From a virus: a stretch of 38,457 bases of DNA. The position numbers and the translations under genes were made by a program. The notes beneath the pieces were generated by a model that ran no database searches, had not been told where the DNA came from, and saw nothing but the letters and a program-made list of their open reading frames with translations. The stretch's first letter is position 1, and each line of letters opens with the position of its first letter. The DNA is taken from the IMG/VR virus record IMGVR_UViG_3300048839_001360, positions 1-38,457 of that record. One strand, 5' to 3'. Shown here piece after piece: positions 8,686 to 17,570 of this stretch.

Positions 8686-9074
8686 GTCCAATACTCCATC
8701 ACCCGCCAGCCGGCGGTGCGCAAGGAGGCCAGGGGGGACAGCACCACCCCGCGGCAATCGGCGGCGTGCAGGATGCACAGCCCCTCGTCGATGCGGGCCA
8801 CCACCCCGATGTGGTGCGGCCGGGCGCCCTGGCTGAGGAAAGCGGCGTCGCCCTCCTCCGGGCGGTCCGTGGGCTGCCAGCCCATCCCCCGCGGCACATT
8901 GCCGGCCAGCGCCTTGGCGGCCTGGGCCACCAGGCGGTCGGGGTCGATCGGCACGGCGTCAAGGCGGCGCCCGAAGTGCTCGGACTGCACGCGGCGGAAC
9001 CACTCGTAGCAGTTGTTGACGCCCGGGTCCCAGGGCTTGCCGACATACGGCGCTGTCCAGTGCGGGGCCGTCAC
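8676..9074 (-). CDS. NlpC/P60 family tail-tip peptidase (lambda K-like)
   Basis: 132 aa from a GTG whose GTGA overlaps the stop of the upstream gene. NNCYEWFR (about residues 20-27) supplies the candidate catalytic Cys. PEEGDAAFLSQGARPHHIGVV (about residues 73-93) is the G-D-hydrophobic segment followed by the catalytic-region His. LCILHAA and the WRVMEYWTCR terminus fit a short NlpC/P60 fold. Such peptidases associate with the tail tip and locally cut cell-wall peptides during DNA entry. The order DUF1833-like, NlpC/P60, J-like is a known tail arrangement. Confidence 0.85.
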   Translation of the reverse strand: MTAPHWTAPYVGKPWDPGVNNCYEWFRRVQSEHFGRRLDAVPIDPDRLVAQAAKALAGNVPRGMGWQPTDRPEEGDAAFLSQGARPHHIGVVARIDEGLCILHAADCRGVVLSPLASLRTAGWRVMEYWTCR

Positions 9075-9550
9075 AGCCGCAACCCCGGTAGAGATTTGGT
9101 GGTCATCAGCCGGCGAGGGAAGGGCAGGCCGGTTAAGTCCGGCGCCAGGGCCGTCATCTCGATGCCGGCGTAGGTCTCGCGCACGGCGCTGATCGACAGC
9201 GGCACCGGGTACTCGGCGGCCGGGTCCGGGTCGCTGTCGACATACTGCCGGTAAGTGACCGTGACCGGCGCGCGGGTCCCGGCCCCGTTGCGGATCGCCG
9301 CGCGCACGGATGCCGGCACCCCGGCGATGGAGATGGTCATCTCCCCGCGCACGGAGCCCGCGGTCTCGGGCAACTTGAAATCGAAACGCACCGGCAAAAA
9401 CTCGCCCTCGGTGCGCGTGGTCGGCGCGTGACTGTTGACGATCAGAATGGGGGCGGCGAAATCCTCGTGGTCGATCTGGAGGGTGTCGTAATAGGTCGCG
9501 TCCCCGGGGGCGTTGGCGTAGGCCTCTTTGATAGCGTCGGTCAGTTCCAT
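9071..9550 (-). CDS. DUF1833-like minor tail protein
   Basis: 159 aa. The second ATG (9550) is chosen because GGAG sits six bases before it; an in-frame ATG four codons upstream is less well placed. The sequence MELTDAIKEAYANAP, TLQIDHEDFAAPILIVN, FKLPETAGSVRGEMTISIAG has the features of the DUF1833 family, a baseplate or tail-tip component usually located just before the NlpC/P60 gene, as here. The fold is probably beta-rich and homologous to lambda gpL-like tip proteins, but this last point is inference. Confidence 0.75.
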   Translation of the reverse strand: MELTDAIKEAYANAPGDATYYDTLQIDHEDFAAPILIVNSHAPTTRTEGEFLPVRFDFKLPETAGSVRGEMTISIAGVPASVRAAIRNGAGTRAPVTVTYRQYVDSDPDPAAEYPVPLSISAVRETYAGIEMTALAPDLTGLPFPRRLMTTKSLPGLRL

Positions 9551-9599
9551 GCAAATCTCCATCGCTCGTCTGGCCCGGCCCGGCCAGTAGTTGCTGCGC

Positions 9600-9995
9600 C
9601 TACACGCTGATCGGCGCCACCAGCACGGTGGCATGCAAATCAACAAAACCCTGATACGGAAACGCGCTGTGGCGCTCCTGCGGGTAGCCCATGATCTTGG
9701 CGTAGTGGCCGGCACCGTAGCCCAGGCGGCTTATCCAGGGGGCCGCGAACCACATCGTGCCAAGATCCAGGCTGTCGTTGTAGTAGGGGGCGAAGACGAT
9801 CAGCTCTGCGTCGTTGAAGCGAAAGACCAGGCTCCATTCGTCGGGGCCACGCTCGCCGAACCGGCGCAGCTCAACGCGCCCTCCCTGCGTCCTTCGCCTC
9901 TTGACGTTGGTGCCGGCCTTCATGCGCAAAGACGAATCGAACATCGGCCCCGGAAGTTCGGACGGCCAATCGTCTTCGGCAATTACAAAGGCCAT
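9600..9995 (-). CDS. Minor tail protein, distal tail candidate 2
   Basis: 131 aa, two bases after the preceding gene. It contains WPSELPGPMFDSSLRMKAGT at its start, a DEWSLVFRFNDAELIVF segment and MWFAAPWISRLGYGAGHYAK. The preceding product has a similar layout: a short proline-containing N-terminus, a basic TNVKRRRTQGGRV-type strand, then an aromatic -W- beta segment. The two are likely distant paralogues. Position between the tape measure and the DUF1833-like gene points to the distal tail or tail-tip hub. No enzymatic motif is visible. Confidence 0.6.
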   Translation of the reverse strand: MAFVIAEDDWPSELPGPMFDSSLRMKAGTNVKRRRTQGGRVELRRFGERGPDEWSLVFRFNDAELIVFAPYYNDSLDLGTMWFAAPWISRLGYGAGHYAKIMGYPQERHSAFPYQGFVDLHATVLVAPISV

Positions 9996-9997
9996 CC

Positions 9998-10393
9998 CTA
10001 TTCCTCCTCGACCCGAATGATTTCAAAGCGGGCGGAAACCATCCAGCTCTTGTGCCAGTAGCCAATCGGATCAGTGTCAATCCGCTGGACCTCGTAAGCA
10101 TGGTCTGCCAGGCGCGCGTAGCATTCCAGCAGCGATTCTGAAAGCCCTGCGATCGTCAACCAATCGGCACTGAAAAAAGCCGTGCCGCCGCAAAGGGTGT
10201 CGTCGAAAAAGGTGCGCCATGCCGCAAACTCGTCTTCCGTGAGGTAGAACGAAAAGCTGTTCTCGCGCTCCGGCATTCTTCGGTTGCGAACGGCGGGCGT
10301 GCTGGCATCGTTTTCCGACTGGCCGGAAGCCAGCTGGGAGGCAAACTCCACGGCGGGCGGCGGAAGGGTAGATGGCCAGGACGCGATTGTCAT
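9998..10393 (-). CDS. Minor tail protein, distal tail candidate 1
   Basis: 131 aa. The start overlaps the tape-measure stop by ATGA. It begins WPSTLPPPAVEFASQLASG, then VRNRRMPERENSFSFYLTEDEFAAWRTFF and WYHKSWM-like aromatic motifs near the end (GYWHKSWMVSARFEI). Proteins of this size and layout directly after a tape measure usually form the distal-tail ring. Specific family not recognised. Confidence 0.6.
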   Translation of the reverse strand: MTIASWPSTLPPPAVEFASQLASGQSENDASTPAVRNRRMPERENSFSFYLTEDEFAAWRTFFDDTLCGGTAFFSADWLTIAGLSESLLECYARLADHAYEVQRIDTDPIGYWHKSWMVSARFEIIRVEEE

Positions 10394-13300
10394 CTGGCCC
10401 TCCGATACATGGAATCAAAGAACCGGGCCATTCCGGCCCCTCTTTGCATGCGCCCGGAAATAGCCGACTCGACCTGCTCAACGATGATGTTGAAATCAAG
10501 CCCATCGCCGGAGTCGTCTACCCTGGCCTGGGTTCCCGGAGCCGTGTTGTTGACAGTGATGTTGACCGCCGGAGCGTTGCGGCCGGCCGCCACGTCGCGC
10601 CTGGACAACACCTCCTCACCGCGCTGGAGGATTGCCGGAAACTCGTCGTAGGCCAGGCCGGAGTGCAGCCGGGGAGCCAGGGCAAAGACGGAAGGGTCTA
10701 CCCGGCGGATAAAACTATGGTCGCTGCCGACCGCCCCGCCGCCGTGCATCCCGACAACGCCCCACGCCGACAGCAGGGCAGCACTGCCACCCCGGATAAC
10801 CGAACTGGTGAATGATTCTGACGTAGGCGCCTTGGGCATCATGCCGGCAACAAGGTTGAACAACTGCCATCTCACAATAATCTTGGCCAGCCAGTTGAGG
10901 GTGTCTCTTGCAAAATCAACCACGGCCTCCTTGGCGCTTTTGGTGCCATCGACAAAATCAAACAGGCTGTTGGTCATGTTGTCTGCAATCGCGCCGGCGG
11001 CCCGCTCGGACGTCGAAATAACAAGCTCGCCCCACTTTTCGCTGCCCCGCTTTGCCTTTTCGACACCAAGGCTTATTCTTTCCCACGCCGACCCGTTTGC
11101 CGCCACGCGCTTTTCGTTGGCGGCCTCCTCTGTAAGCACCTGGTGGAGAACAGCCGCTTTGACGGCCGCCGCATACTCGGAGGCCGAAACGCTCCCGTCC
11201 CTCCAGCCCTTCTCGATGTTCTCGAACATCTGCTTGTAGGCGTCGTTGACCTTCTGCGTGAACTGCTCGACGCTGAGACCCTCCAGGGCGTAAATCTGCT
11301 TGAGGATGTCCAGCCAGGCCTCGGAGTATTTGGCCACGCTCTTGAGCTTGGCCTTGAGCCGGTCGATCTCCTCCTTGTCCAAATGCTCCTGGTAGCGCCG
11401 CATGGCATCGGCGTACTGCTGCTCCTGGATCAGGCCGTTGGCATACATGTCCTGGAGCACGGCCAACCATTCGTCGGAAAACTTCTTGGCCGCCTTGAGC
11501 TTGGCCATGCCCTCGTCCTTGGCCGTGTCGATGCGCACCTTGGCGTTGTGGTTCTCCAGGGCCGCGACGTCCGCTTCGTGGGCTTTTTTGGCCGACAGCA
11601 TTTGGGACATGGCCGCCAGGGTTTCCCGCGTGTGCTCGCCGTACAGGGCGCGGGTCCGGGCGAGGTTGCGCTCCTCGACCGCCATGATGTCGCGAGACGA
11701 TTCCACCGCCGCCTGGAGCTGCTTGGCCCGGATGTCGTCTTGCGACACGTCGCCGCCATCCCTGGCCACGGCGGCGCGCTCCTGCTCCAACAGGATTTCG
11801 GCCTCCTGTTTCTTGATGTCCAGGCGCCGGCGGCTCAGGTCCTGCTCCAGGTCCAGGCGTTCGCGCGCGGCGCTTGTGGCGATCTGCTTTTGAAGCTGTT
11901 GGTACTGGGCGTCAATGCCGGCCGTGTCCTGACCGTGTTCGATGGCGGCGGCCTTGCGCCGCTCGTGCCAGACCTGGGCGTCGTCCAGGGCGGCCTGCTC
12001 CTTTTGATTGATCCGGGCCGCCTCGTTGGTTTCGAGGCCCGCCATCTTGGACTGGAACTGCTTTTCGAGCTGGAGCAGGTCGAGGTTGGCCTCGTTGGCG
12101 TTCCGAAACTCTTCGAGAAATTGCTTCTTGCGGGCCTGGATCCCAGCGTCGATCTGTTCCTGGGACTGGCCGGCGGACTTCAAGGTCTTTTCGATCTGGG
12201 AAATCTGGCTGTAAAGGCTCTTCAGCCCGAGGGCGAACTTCGTCTGGTCCAGCGGCGGCAGGCTGTCAAAAACTTCCTGGAAGCCGTCCGGCATCTTGGC
12301 CAGGTTGTTCTTCACTTCCTCGTCGAGATCAACCACCTCGACCTTGACGCGCTTGGAAAACGCCTCGAGGTTGGCGCCTATTTCGTCCAGGATGAACTTC
12401 GTTTTTTCCGGATCGAGCCCCAGGCCGGCAACAAACGACTGGGCCGTCGACTCCATCTCCGGGATGTCTTTCCGCTCGTACATGTCGAAGATCGAGCGCG
12501 CCACGCTGGCCGCGGTCGTCCTCAAGTTTTCCAGCGCCCGGGCCCCTTCTTGCGATGACTTGGCAAACTCGTCCAGGCCGTAGACTTTCGGCTTGCCGCC
12601 TATCAGCCAAGACCCATAGTCGGCGGCCCCGTAACTCTCGAAGTCCTCCTTGAGCTGCATCAACTTCTGGTGCTGCAGTTCCATCAACTGGACCTGCTTT
12701 CGAATGGACTCCTCCACCGACGTCCGTTCAAAACGGTCCATGACCCGCAACAAGTCTTCGTAGGAATCCTTGTTCAGGTCGATTTCACGGGACAGCTCGG
12801 GGTGCGTCTGTTTCAGGCGGGTAAGCAGGGCGTCGAATTCGCGGCCGACCTCTTCGCCTTTTCCCCACCGTTCGGCCAGGCCCTGGATCTGGTCGCGATA
12901 GCTGCCGGCCGAGTCTGCCGCCTGGGCGAACTTCTCGGCGGACTCCTGGGTCTTTTTGATGTTGCGGTCGGTTTCGCCGTAAAGATACTTCAGGGTCGTC
13001 AAAAGGCCGGCGACCACAACGGAAAAGGTGATGATGGGGTGGTTCAGCATCACGCCGCCAAGAACGCCGAAAGCGGCCGACACCGTACCGCACGATGCGC
13101 TCAGGGCCTTGAAGGCGTAGACCATGTCCACGGCCCCCGCGATCATGCCGGTCATGTAGGACGCCTTGAGCAGCCCCAGCAGCTTGGTCAGGGCGAACGT
13201 CGTGCCCGCGATGGCCGCCGTCCAAAGCGCCATCTGAACCAGGACCTCGCCCTGGACGCTGCGCACAAACCGGTCGAGCCCGTCCACCACCGCGGACAGG

Positions 13301-14583
13301 CTCCTGACCAGCGCCGACAGTGCCCCAAGCACCCCGGCGTCGCCCAGCGAGATGGCCAGGTTGCGCATCCGGTCGGCCAGGTTCTTGGCCTGGATGGCAA
13401 GCCCCTCTTTCTGCTTGGCGGCCATGGCCTCGGCCGCGCCGACCTCGTACAGAGTTTCCAGGGCCTGCTGAAAGTTGCCGCTTTGAAACGCTTGAACCAG
13501 GATGGCCGCCGCCTGTGCGCCGCGAAGGCCGAACATCTCGTAGGCCTTGGCCATGTCGATGGTACCGGTCGCGTGATCCACCAGCACGGGCGCCAGATTC
13601 TTGATGGCGTTTTCAAACCCGGCGATGCTCGGATTCACCTTCTCCAGCTCGATGTTGTACTCTTTGAACGCTTCACGCAGCTTGGTGCCCGGGCTCAACA
13701 GCCGTGCCAACACCTGGCGCAACCCGGTGGCCGTGGTACTGGCGCGCAAGCCATTGTTGGCCAACACCATGGTAGACGCCGCCAACTGCTCAAGGGTCAG
13801 CCCGGCCTGGTGCGCCGACGCGCCGACGTAGCCGAACACGACGCGCAGCTTTTCCACCGTCAGCTTGGACTTGTTGATGGCGTTGGCCATGACGTCGGAC
13901 ACCCGGCTCGACTCGGTGGCCCGCATGTTGAACGACACCAGGGTCGTGGTCAGCAGGTCGGCCGTCTTGTCGAAGGTTTCAAGGGTGCCGGTGGCCAGGG
14001 TGGACACCGCGCCGATGGCCTGGATGGATTCGGCCGCCGTCAATCCCGACTGGCCCAACAACACCATGCCCTGGGCAACCTCGGTGGCCGAGTAGCGGGT
14101 TTCGGTGGCGATCTTGCGCGAAATCTCGGAGGCCTGCGCGACCTCGGCGTTGGTCGCCTGGGTGACGGCCTGCAGGTTTTTCAGGGCCTGGTCGAAGTTG
14201 GCGATCTCCACGACCCCGGCCTTCAAAGCATTGACCACCCCGAAGATGGCCGTGGCCGCGATGCCGTAGGACGCCGTGACGCGCATGGCGCCCTTGACCG
14301 ACTCCCACCCGGACTTGATGTGCTGAAGCTGTTTGCCGTGCTCGCGCTGGGCCGACGTCATGCTCCCGAGGGCGCCGGACGCATTGCGCGTTGCGGCCGA
14401 AACGCTCTGGATGGACCGCGACAGCTCGTCCTGCTGCCTTTTCAGCGCCTGGGTGCCGGCCGTCAGCTTCGACTGCTCGGCGTAGAACTTGGCGACCTCG
14501 GCGCGCACCTTGGCGGTCTTCGCCATAAAGTCGCGGATGTCTGCCGTGAACAGGGTGCCAAGCTCTCTGGTTTCCGCCGCCAT
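10390..14583 (-). CDS. Tail tape measure protein
   Basis: 1397 aa, the largest gene in the window. Residues 1-110 are charged helix. Residues about 110-350 match the TP901/TIGR01760 tape-measure core (FDQALKNLQAVTQATNAEVA, ATEVAQGMVLLGQSGL, ALSTMATG-like AVSTLATGTLE, FGYVGASAHQAGLTLEQLAA, ANNGLRASTTATGLRQVLA). Hydrophobic segments lie near residues 440-520, followed by about 550 residues of coiled coil. The C-terminus (FALAPRLHSGLAYDEFPAIL, QRGEEVLSRRD) is the usual conserved tape-measure end. It sets tail length and is ejected with DNA; at roughly 0.15 nm per residue the tail would be near 200 nm, an inference from length only. It begins just after the GT frame stops, as expected. Confidence 0.95.
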   Translation of the reverse strand: MAAETRELGTLFTADIRDFMAKTAKVRAEVAKFYAEQSKLTAGTQALKRQQDELSRSIQSVSAATRNASGALGSMTSAQREHGKQLQHIKSGWESVKGAMRVTASYGIAATAIFGVVNALKAGVVEIANFDQALKNLQAVTQATNAEVAQASEISRKIATETRYSATEVAQGMVLLGQSGLTAAESIQAIGAVSTLATGTLETFDKTADLLTTTLVSFNMRATESSRVSDVMANAINKSKLTVEKLRVVFGYVGASAHQAGLTLEQLAASTMVLANNGLRASTTATGLRQVLARLLSPGTKLREAFKEYNIELEKVNPSIAGFENAIKNLAPVLVDHATGTIDMAKAYEMFGLRGAQAAAILVQAFQSGNFQQALETLYEVGAAEAMAAKQKEGLAIQAKNLADRMRNLAISLGDAGVLGALSALVRSLSAVVDGLDRFVRSVQGEVLVQMALWTAAIAGTTFALTKLLGLLKASYMTGMIAGAVDMVYAFKALSASCGTVSAAFGVLGGVMLNHPIITFSVVVAGLLTTLKYLYGETDRNIKKTQESAEKFAQAADSAGSYRDQIQGLAERWGKGEEVGREFDALLTRLKQTHPELSREIDLNKDSYEDLLRVMDRFERTSVEESIRKQVQLMELQHQKLMQLKEDFESYGAADYGSWLIGGKPKVYGLDEFAKSSQEGARALENLRTTAASVARSIFDMYERKDIPEMESTAQSFVAGLGLDPEKTKFILDEIGANLEAFSKRVKVEVVDLDEEVKNNLAKMPDGFQEVFDSLPPLDQTKFALGLKSLYSQISQIEKTLKSAGQSQEQIDAGIQARKKQFLEEFRNANEANLDLLQLEKQFQSKMAGLETNEAARINQKEQAALDDAQVWHERRKAAAIEHGQDTAGIDAQYQQLQKQIATSAARERLDLEQDLSRRRLDIKKQEAEILLEQERAAVARDGGDVSQDDIRAKQLQAAVESSRDIMAVEERNLARTRALYGEHTRETLAAMSQMLSAKKAHEADVAALENHNAKVRIDTAKDEGMAKLKAAKKFSDEWLAVLQDMYANGLIQEQQYADAMRRYQEHLDKEEIDRLKAKLKSVAKYSEAWLDILKQIYALEGLSVEQFTQKVNDAYKQMFENIEKGWRDGSVSASEYAAAVKAAVLHQVLTEEAANEKRVAANGSAWERISLGVEKAKRGSEKWGELVISTSERAAGAIADNMTNSLFDFVDGTKSAKEAVVDFARDTLNWLAKIIVRWQLFNLVAGMMPKAPTSESFTSSVIRGGSAALLSAWGVVGMHGGGAVGSDHSFIRRVDPSVFALAPRLHSGLAYDEFPAILQRGEEVLSRRDVAAGRNAPAVNITVNNTAPGTQARVDDSGDGLDFNIIVEQVESAISGRMQRGAGMARFFDSMYRRAR

Positions 14584-14584
14584 T

Positions 14585-15345
14585 TCAGTTCCCGAACTTC
14601 GGCATCGAGCCCTTGAGTTTCTCTATCAGATCCCGGGTCATCTGCTCCCGGGCCTCCGGGCTCATGTGTTCGACCGACCGGGGATCCCCGTTGTAGATCT
14701 CCCGCGTGTCGACGACCCGCGTGTCGCCGTCCCGCCAGACGCTCTTGCCGCCCTTGAGCTTCGCGCCGTGGACCTTGGCGTAGAAGGCGACCTGCTGGTT
14801 TTCGCGCTTCATCGCGCTCTTGAGCAGCACGACGAATTGTTTCTGCGTCAGCCCGCCGTCCAGAAACGACTTGCGGGTCAGGTCTTCAAGGCGGTACTGC
14901 GGGTACTTCTCCAGAAAAAGGGCAAAGGCCTCCCCGGCCGTCAGTCCGCCGCCACCGCGTCCACGACGCCGACCGGAATCTTGCCGAGAAGGCCGCTCAG
15001 GTTTTTTAGGAGGTCCGCGTAATTCTCCTCCCACACCATTTCCACCAGCGCCCAGGCCTGCTTGTTGGTGACGTCGGCCAACAGGCCCCTGACCCCGTTT
15101 TCGTCCAGCCCGGTCACCAGGCGCATGATCTCGCCGATGTTGTCGCGCAGCATCTGCATGACGAACACGGCAAAGTCGATGTCGCTGGCCTCGCGCCGCG
15201 AAAAGTCCTTGAAGGTGTCGTCCAGGCGCCGGCCCAGAGCATCCTGGTCGCCGATGGACAGGGGCCAAATCTCCATCTTCTTCGGCGACCGGATGCCGTA
15301 GGTCCATTTTCGAGGCTTGACAATCAGATCAGAATCGCTTGCCAT
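14585..15345 (-). CDS. Tail assembly chaperone GT (product of -1 ribosomal frameshift)
   Basis: This is the extended product read from the G start at 15345 through the slippery site at 15001-15007 and then in the -1 frame to the stop at 14585, about 253 aa. The T part has no good start of its own. It reads PERPSRQDSGRRRG, LTAGEAFALFLEKYPQYRLE, LTQKQFVVLLKSAMKRE and KGSMPKFGN. By analogy with lambda gpG/gpGT, the fusion recruits tail-tube subunits onto the tape measure and is absent from the virion. Frame arithmetic confirms that T is -1 relative to G, and the join at C15001 gives a continuous reading frame. Confidence 0.85.
14941..15345 (-). CDS. Tail assembly chaperone G
   Basis: 134 aa from the ATG at 15345 after GGAGAACAA. 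It reads KWTYGIRSPKKMEIWPLSIG, a helical middle (DFAVFVMQMLRDNIGEIM, WALVEMVWEENYADLLKNLS) and ends VGVVDAVAAD. Position between tail tube and tape measure, size and the frameshift overlap with the following T frame identify it as the short chaperone of the G/GT pair. It coats the tape measure during tail assembly. Confidence 0.85.
   Translation of the reverse strand: MASDSDLIVKPRKWTYGIRSPKKMEIWPLSIGDQDALGRRLDDTFKDFSRREASDIDFAVFVMQMLRDNIGEIMRLVTGLDENGVRGLLADVTNKQAWALVEMVWEENYADLLKNLSGLLGKIPVGVVDAVAAD
15001..15007 (-). promoter_or_regulatory. Programmed -1 frameshift slippery heptamer A_AAA_AAC
   Basis: On the coding strand the G frame reads CTC CTA AAA AAC CTG, so the heptamer A_AAA_AAC is in the X_XXY_YYZ phase required for a tandem -1 slip. 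A slip here leads directly into the open T frame (CCT GAG CGG), which continues to 14585. The GC-rich run just downstream could form a stimulatory structure, but this was not folded. Confidence 0.85.
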
Positions 15346-15389
15346 TTGTTCTCCGTTTGCGGTCAGGTCGCACAACAGCCTCGGCTTGA

Positions 15390-16301
15390 TTACGCCCAGA
15401 TCATGCGGCCCAGCGGCATGGCATCCCATACCGCGTGGCCGGCCGCATTGGCGCTCGAAGCGTCCTTGGCGGCCAGGCGGATCGGGGGTTTGGCCTCTTC
15501 CTCGTCCTGGAAGTCGATCTCGGTGCTGGCCTCGGCCTGGGCCCTGGGCAGAACAAAGGTCAGGGTGTTGGTCCCGTTGGGGAAGGTGTAGACCGCCTCG
15601 ACCCGGATATCGACCGGGGCCGCCATGGCGCCGAAGCCGATGTTGCCGGAATGGGCGCTGGCGTACGCCGAGGCCCCGCCGGCCATGGTGTAAAAAACGT
15701 AGGAGTCGCCGTCGGCCCACGTCCCGGTAAAGAAGCTGGCCGGGATGCTGAAATACTTCTTGCTGTTGCCGTCGACGGGCGCCATGGCAGCATTCAGGGC
15801 GGCAAAAGCGTGGACGTAGCCGGTGCGCTTGCCGAAGATTTCGCCGGCCGCGGCCGCGGTAAAGACCACGATCCACTCCTCGTCGATCACAGCCCAATCA
15901 GCCGGGGTGCCATCGGTGACCGCGATGGCCTTGGCCGCATCGCGGGTACCGAGCGTGCTGACCAGGTGAACGTCCTCGATCGCCAGGGCGGCTCGCGAGG
16001 CGGTCGGGTCGAGTCCGCGGGCCAGGGCCACGTTGAACGGGGTCAGCTCCTTGAAGGCCACTTCGATGGCGGCCTCCTCTTTCAGGGGGATGACGCCGTC
16101 CTCGCGCTTCGGAAACCCGGAAAGCTGGCGGAAAAAGTCGGTGCTGCCGGCGAACTTGGTCTGCGCCATGGCGCCCAGCGAGCTGTCCGTGGTGGTCAGT
16201 ACCGGGGCGATGTTGGCGATGTTGGACGCGCAGGCGCCAACGCGAATGTCCATGAGCCCCAGGGCCCAAGCCGAAGAGTGTTTAGTTTGCGGTCCAGACA
16301 T
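15390..16301 (-). CDS. Major tail tube protein
   Basis: 303 aa after a strong AAGGAG site. It begins SSAWALGLMDIRVGACA and has KEEAAIEVAFKELTPFNVAL (about residues 74-93), with a terminal ARLAAKDASSANAAGHAVWD-like region, consistent with a beta-sandwich tube subunit directly before the G/GT chaperones. Residues about 138-207 look like an inserted domain (IDEEWIVVFTAAAAG, YFSIPASFFTGTWADGDS, VFYTMAGG) that recurs in the connector at 17567-18430. It would line the DNA channel, with the inserted domain exposed on the tail surface. Tail tube identity comes from gene order plus general character. Confidence 0.8.
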   Translation of the reverse strand: MSGPQTKHSSAWALGLMDIRVGACASNIANIAPVLTTTDSSLGAMAQTKFAGSTDFFRQLSGFPKREDGVIPLKEEAAIEVAFKELTPFNVALARGLDPTASRAALAIEDVHLVSTLGTRDAAKAIAVTDGTPADWAVIDEEWIVVFTAAAAGEIFGKRTGYVHAFAALNAAMAPVDGNSKKYFSIPASFFTGTWADGDSYVFYTMAGGASAYASAHSGNIGFGAMAAPVDIRVEAVYTFPNGTNTLTFVLPRAQAEASTEIDFQDEEEAKPPIRLAAKDASSANAAGHAVWDAMPLGRMIWA

Positions 16302-16355
16302 GGTGATTCTCCTTTTTAAGCAGTTTAAGTGGCAACACCCTACACCACCGGATTG

Positions 16356-16553
16356 TCAACTTCCGGCAATGCGATTGACGTGCCCGCAGCGATACCGAAG
16401 GCACTTGATTTCCACGGACCCGTCGATCGTCATGACCACCTTGGGCTCCCCGTCCTGCCGCAGTCCGAACACGAACTCGATCCGTCCGTCCGAAAGCCGT
16501 TTCGCCAGCTTTTTCTGGCAGCGTTCGCAAAACACCCAGATCGCGTCGTTCAT
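16356..16553 (-). CDS. Com-like zinc-finger protein
   Basis: 65 aa. Cys9-x2-Cys12 (FCERCQKKLAK) and a second cluster Cys51/Cys56/His58 (EIKCLRYRCGHVNRI) frame a segment with SDGRIEFVFG. This is the layout of the Com family; in phage Mu, Com is an RNA-binding zinc protein that activates translation of the mom DNA-modification gene. No mom homologue is visible here, and the gene sits between the tail terminator and tail tube genes. A regulatory or structural zinc role in tail gene expression is possible but unproven. The Shine-Dalgarno is weak (GCGGGG), so it may be translated at low level or by coupling. Confidence 0.75.
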   Translation of the reverse strand: MNDAIWVFCERCQKKLAKRLSDGRIEFVFGLRQDGEPKVVMTIDGSVEIKCLRYRCGHVNRIAGS

Positions 16554-16568
16554 TTTTGGAAAACCCCG

Positions 16569-17030
16569 CTACCCGTTGGCCACCCACACCGCGCGGTAGG
16601 ACAAGATCCTGTAGTTGCTCTGGTCCGGCGCGCTCATGTCGCCGGAGTCCCGCGGGTTCTTTTCCACCAGGATGCCGCCGATGGTGTCGTAGGTTTCCGT
16701 GCCGGAATTCCAGACCACCAGGGGAATCCGCCGGCAGCCGTCCGGCTTTGTCGCATCCCGCAGCCCATCGCGCACCGTGTCCACCTGCTCGCTGAGGGTC
16801 GTTCTTTCCGGGTCGCGCCGCGTGCAGCAGATCACCCGCAGCCCCGGCTCGAAGCGTCCGCCAACCCCGTCCAGGCCGCCCGAATCGACTACGAACCACT
16901 TGGTCGGCGCCTTTTCGAAGACCGTCGGGTCGATAAAGTTCTTGTCGAAGTAGACGTCGTCTCCAAGCAGGTCGACGAAGAACTTGCGCAGCGACTCGCG
17001 GTAAACGCTATCCTTGGCCGCGTCGTCCAT
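16569..17030 (-). CDS. Tail terminator candidate
   Basis: 153 aa, three bases after the gp10-like gene. Features include LRKFFVDLLGDDVYFDKNFI at the N-terminus, KWFVVDSGGLDGVGG (about residues 44-58), an AGLRVIC-like strand LRVICCTRRD and the terminus NYRILSYRAVWVANG. A mixed alpha/beta protein of this length ending in a YRI-S-RAVW strand between the gp10-like gene and the tail tube fits the tail-terminator/tail-completion family. It would cap the tube and join tail to head. Identification relies strongly on gene order. Confidence 0.6.
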   Translation of the reverse strand: MDDAAKDSVYRESLRKFFVDLLGDDVYFDKNFIDPTVFEKAPTKWFVVDSGGLDGVGGRFEPGLRVICCTRRDPERTTLSEQVDTVRDGLRDATKPDGCRRIPLVVWNSGTETYDTIGGILVEKNPRDSGDMSAPDQSNYRILSYRAVWVANG

Positions 17031-17033
17031 TGC

Positions 17034-17570
17034 CTATCTCCACAGCCGCACAATCGCGTTAAGCGAGTTGCGGCTTCTGCGCAGCCAGTGCGTCTTGGCG
17101 TATTCGTCGATGGACGGCTCGAACACCGGTCGCAGGTCCTCGTTGACCGCCGCGTACATGCCGATCGACTTGGATTTTCCGCGCGGGTTCTTTTTCGTTC
17201 CGAACCAGCTCTTGCCGCCGGAGTCCCGGGCGCTGGAAGGAACCCCGGCAAACCACCCGGCCCGCCCGCCGCCGGTCGAACGGTGGACAGTCGTGATGGA
17301 TTTCAGCAGGTCGCCGAACAAGATCCAGAACTGGCCCGTCGACCCGGACACCATCTGCTTCCAGTAGGCGTACCAGGGGTGATAGTCGGGGTATCCGCCG
17401 GCATACTTCTGGGTGATGATGGCCTTGGACAAATCGTCCCGGTATTCGGCGGCGCAGGTCTTGGGCAGCCAGGTTCTTTGGGCCGCGGCTTCGGACTCGA
17501 TGCGGCGAAGCGCCTTGCGGTAGCCGTCGAAGTCGGCCTTCTTGGGGATCATGCCTGCCCTGAGCGTCAT
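17034..17570 (-). CDS. gp10-like head-tail / minor tail protein
   Basis: 178 aa. It starts at the ATG at 17570, whose ATGA overlaps the upstream stop, after GGAGGACACGCG. It has an N-terminal basic helical region (DFDGYRKALRRIESEAAAQ), a central SGSTGQFWILFGDLLKSI, a glycine-rich GGKSWFGTKKNPRGKSKSIG and the C-terminal EPSIDEYAKTHWLRRSRNSL. The overall pattern resembles the HK97 gp10/neck family that lies before the tail terminator. Exact family unverified. Confidence 0.55.
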   Translation of the reverse strand: MTLRAGMIPKKADFDGYRKALRRIESEAAAQRTWLPKTCAAEYRDDLSKAIITQKYAGGYPDYHPWYAYWKQMVSGSTGQFWILFGDLLKSITTVHRSTGGGRAGWFAGVPSSARDSGGKSWFGTKKNPRGKSKSIGMYAAVNEDLRPVFEPSIDEYAKTHWLRRSRNSLNAIVRLWR

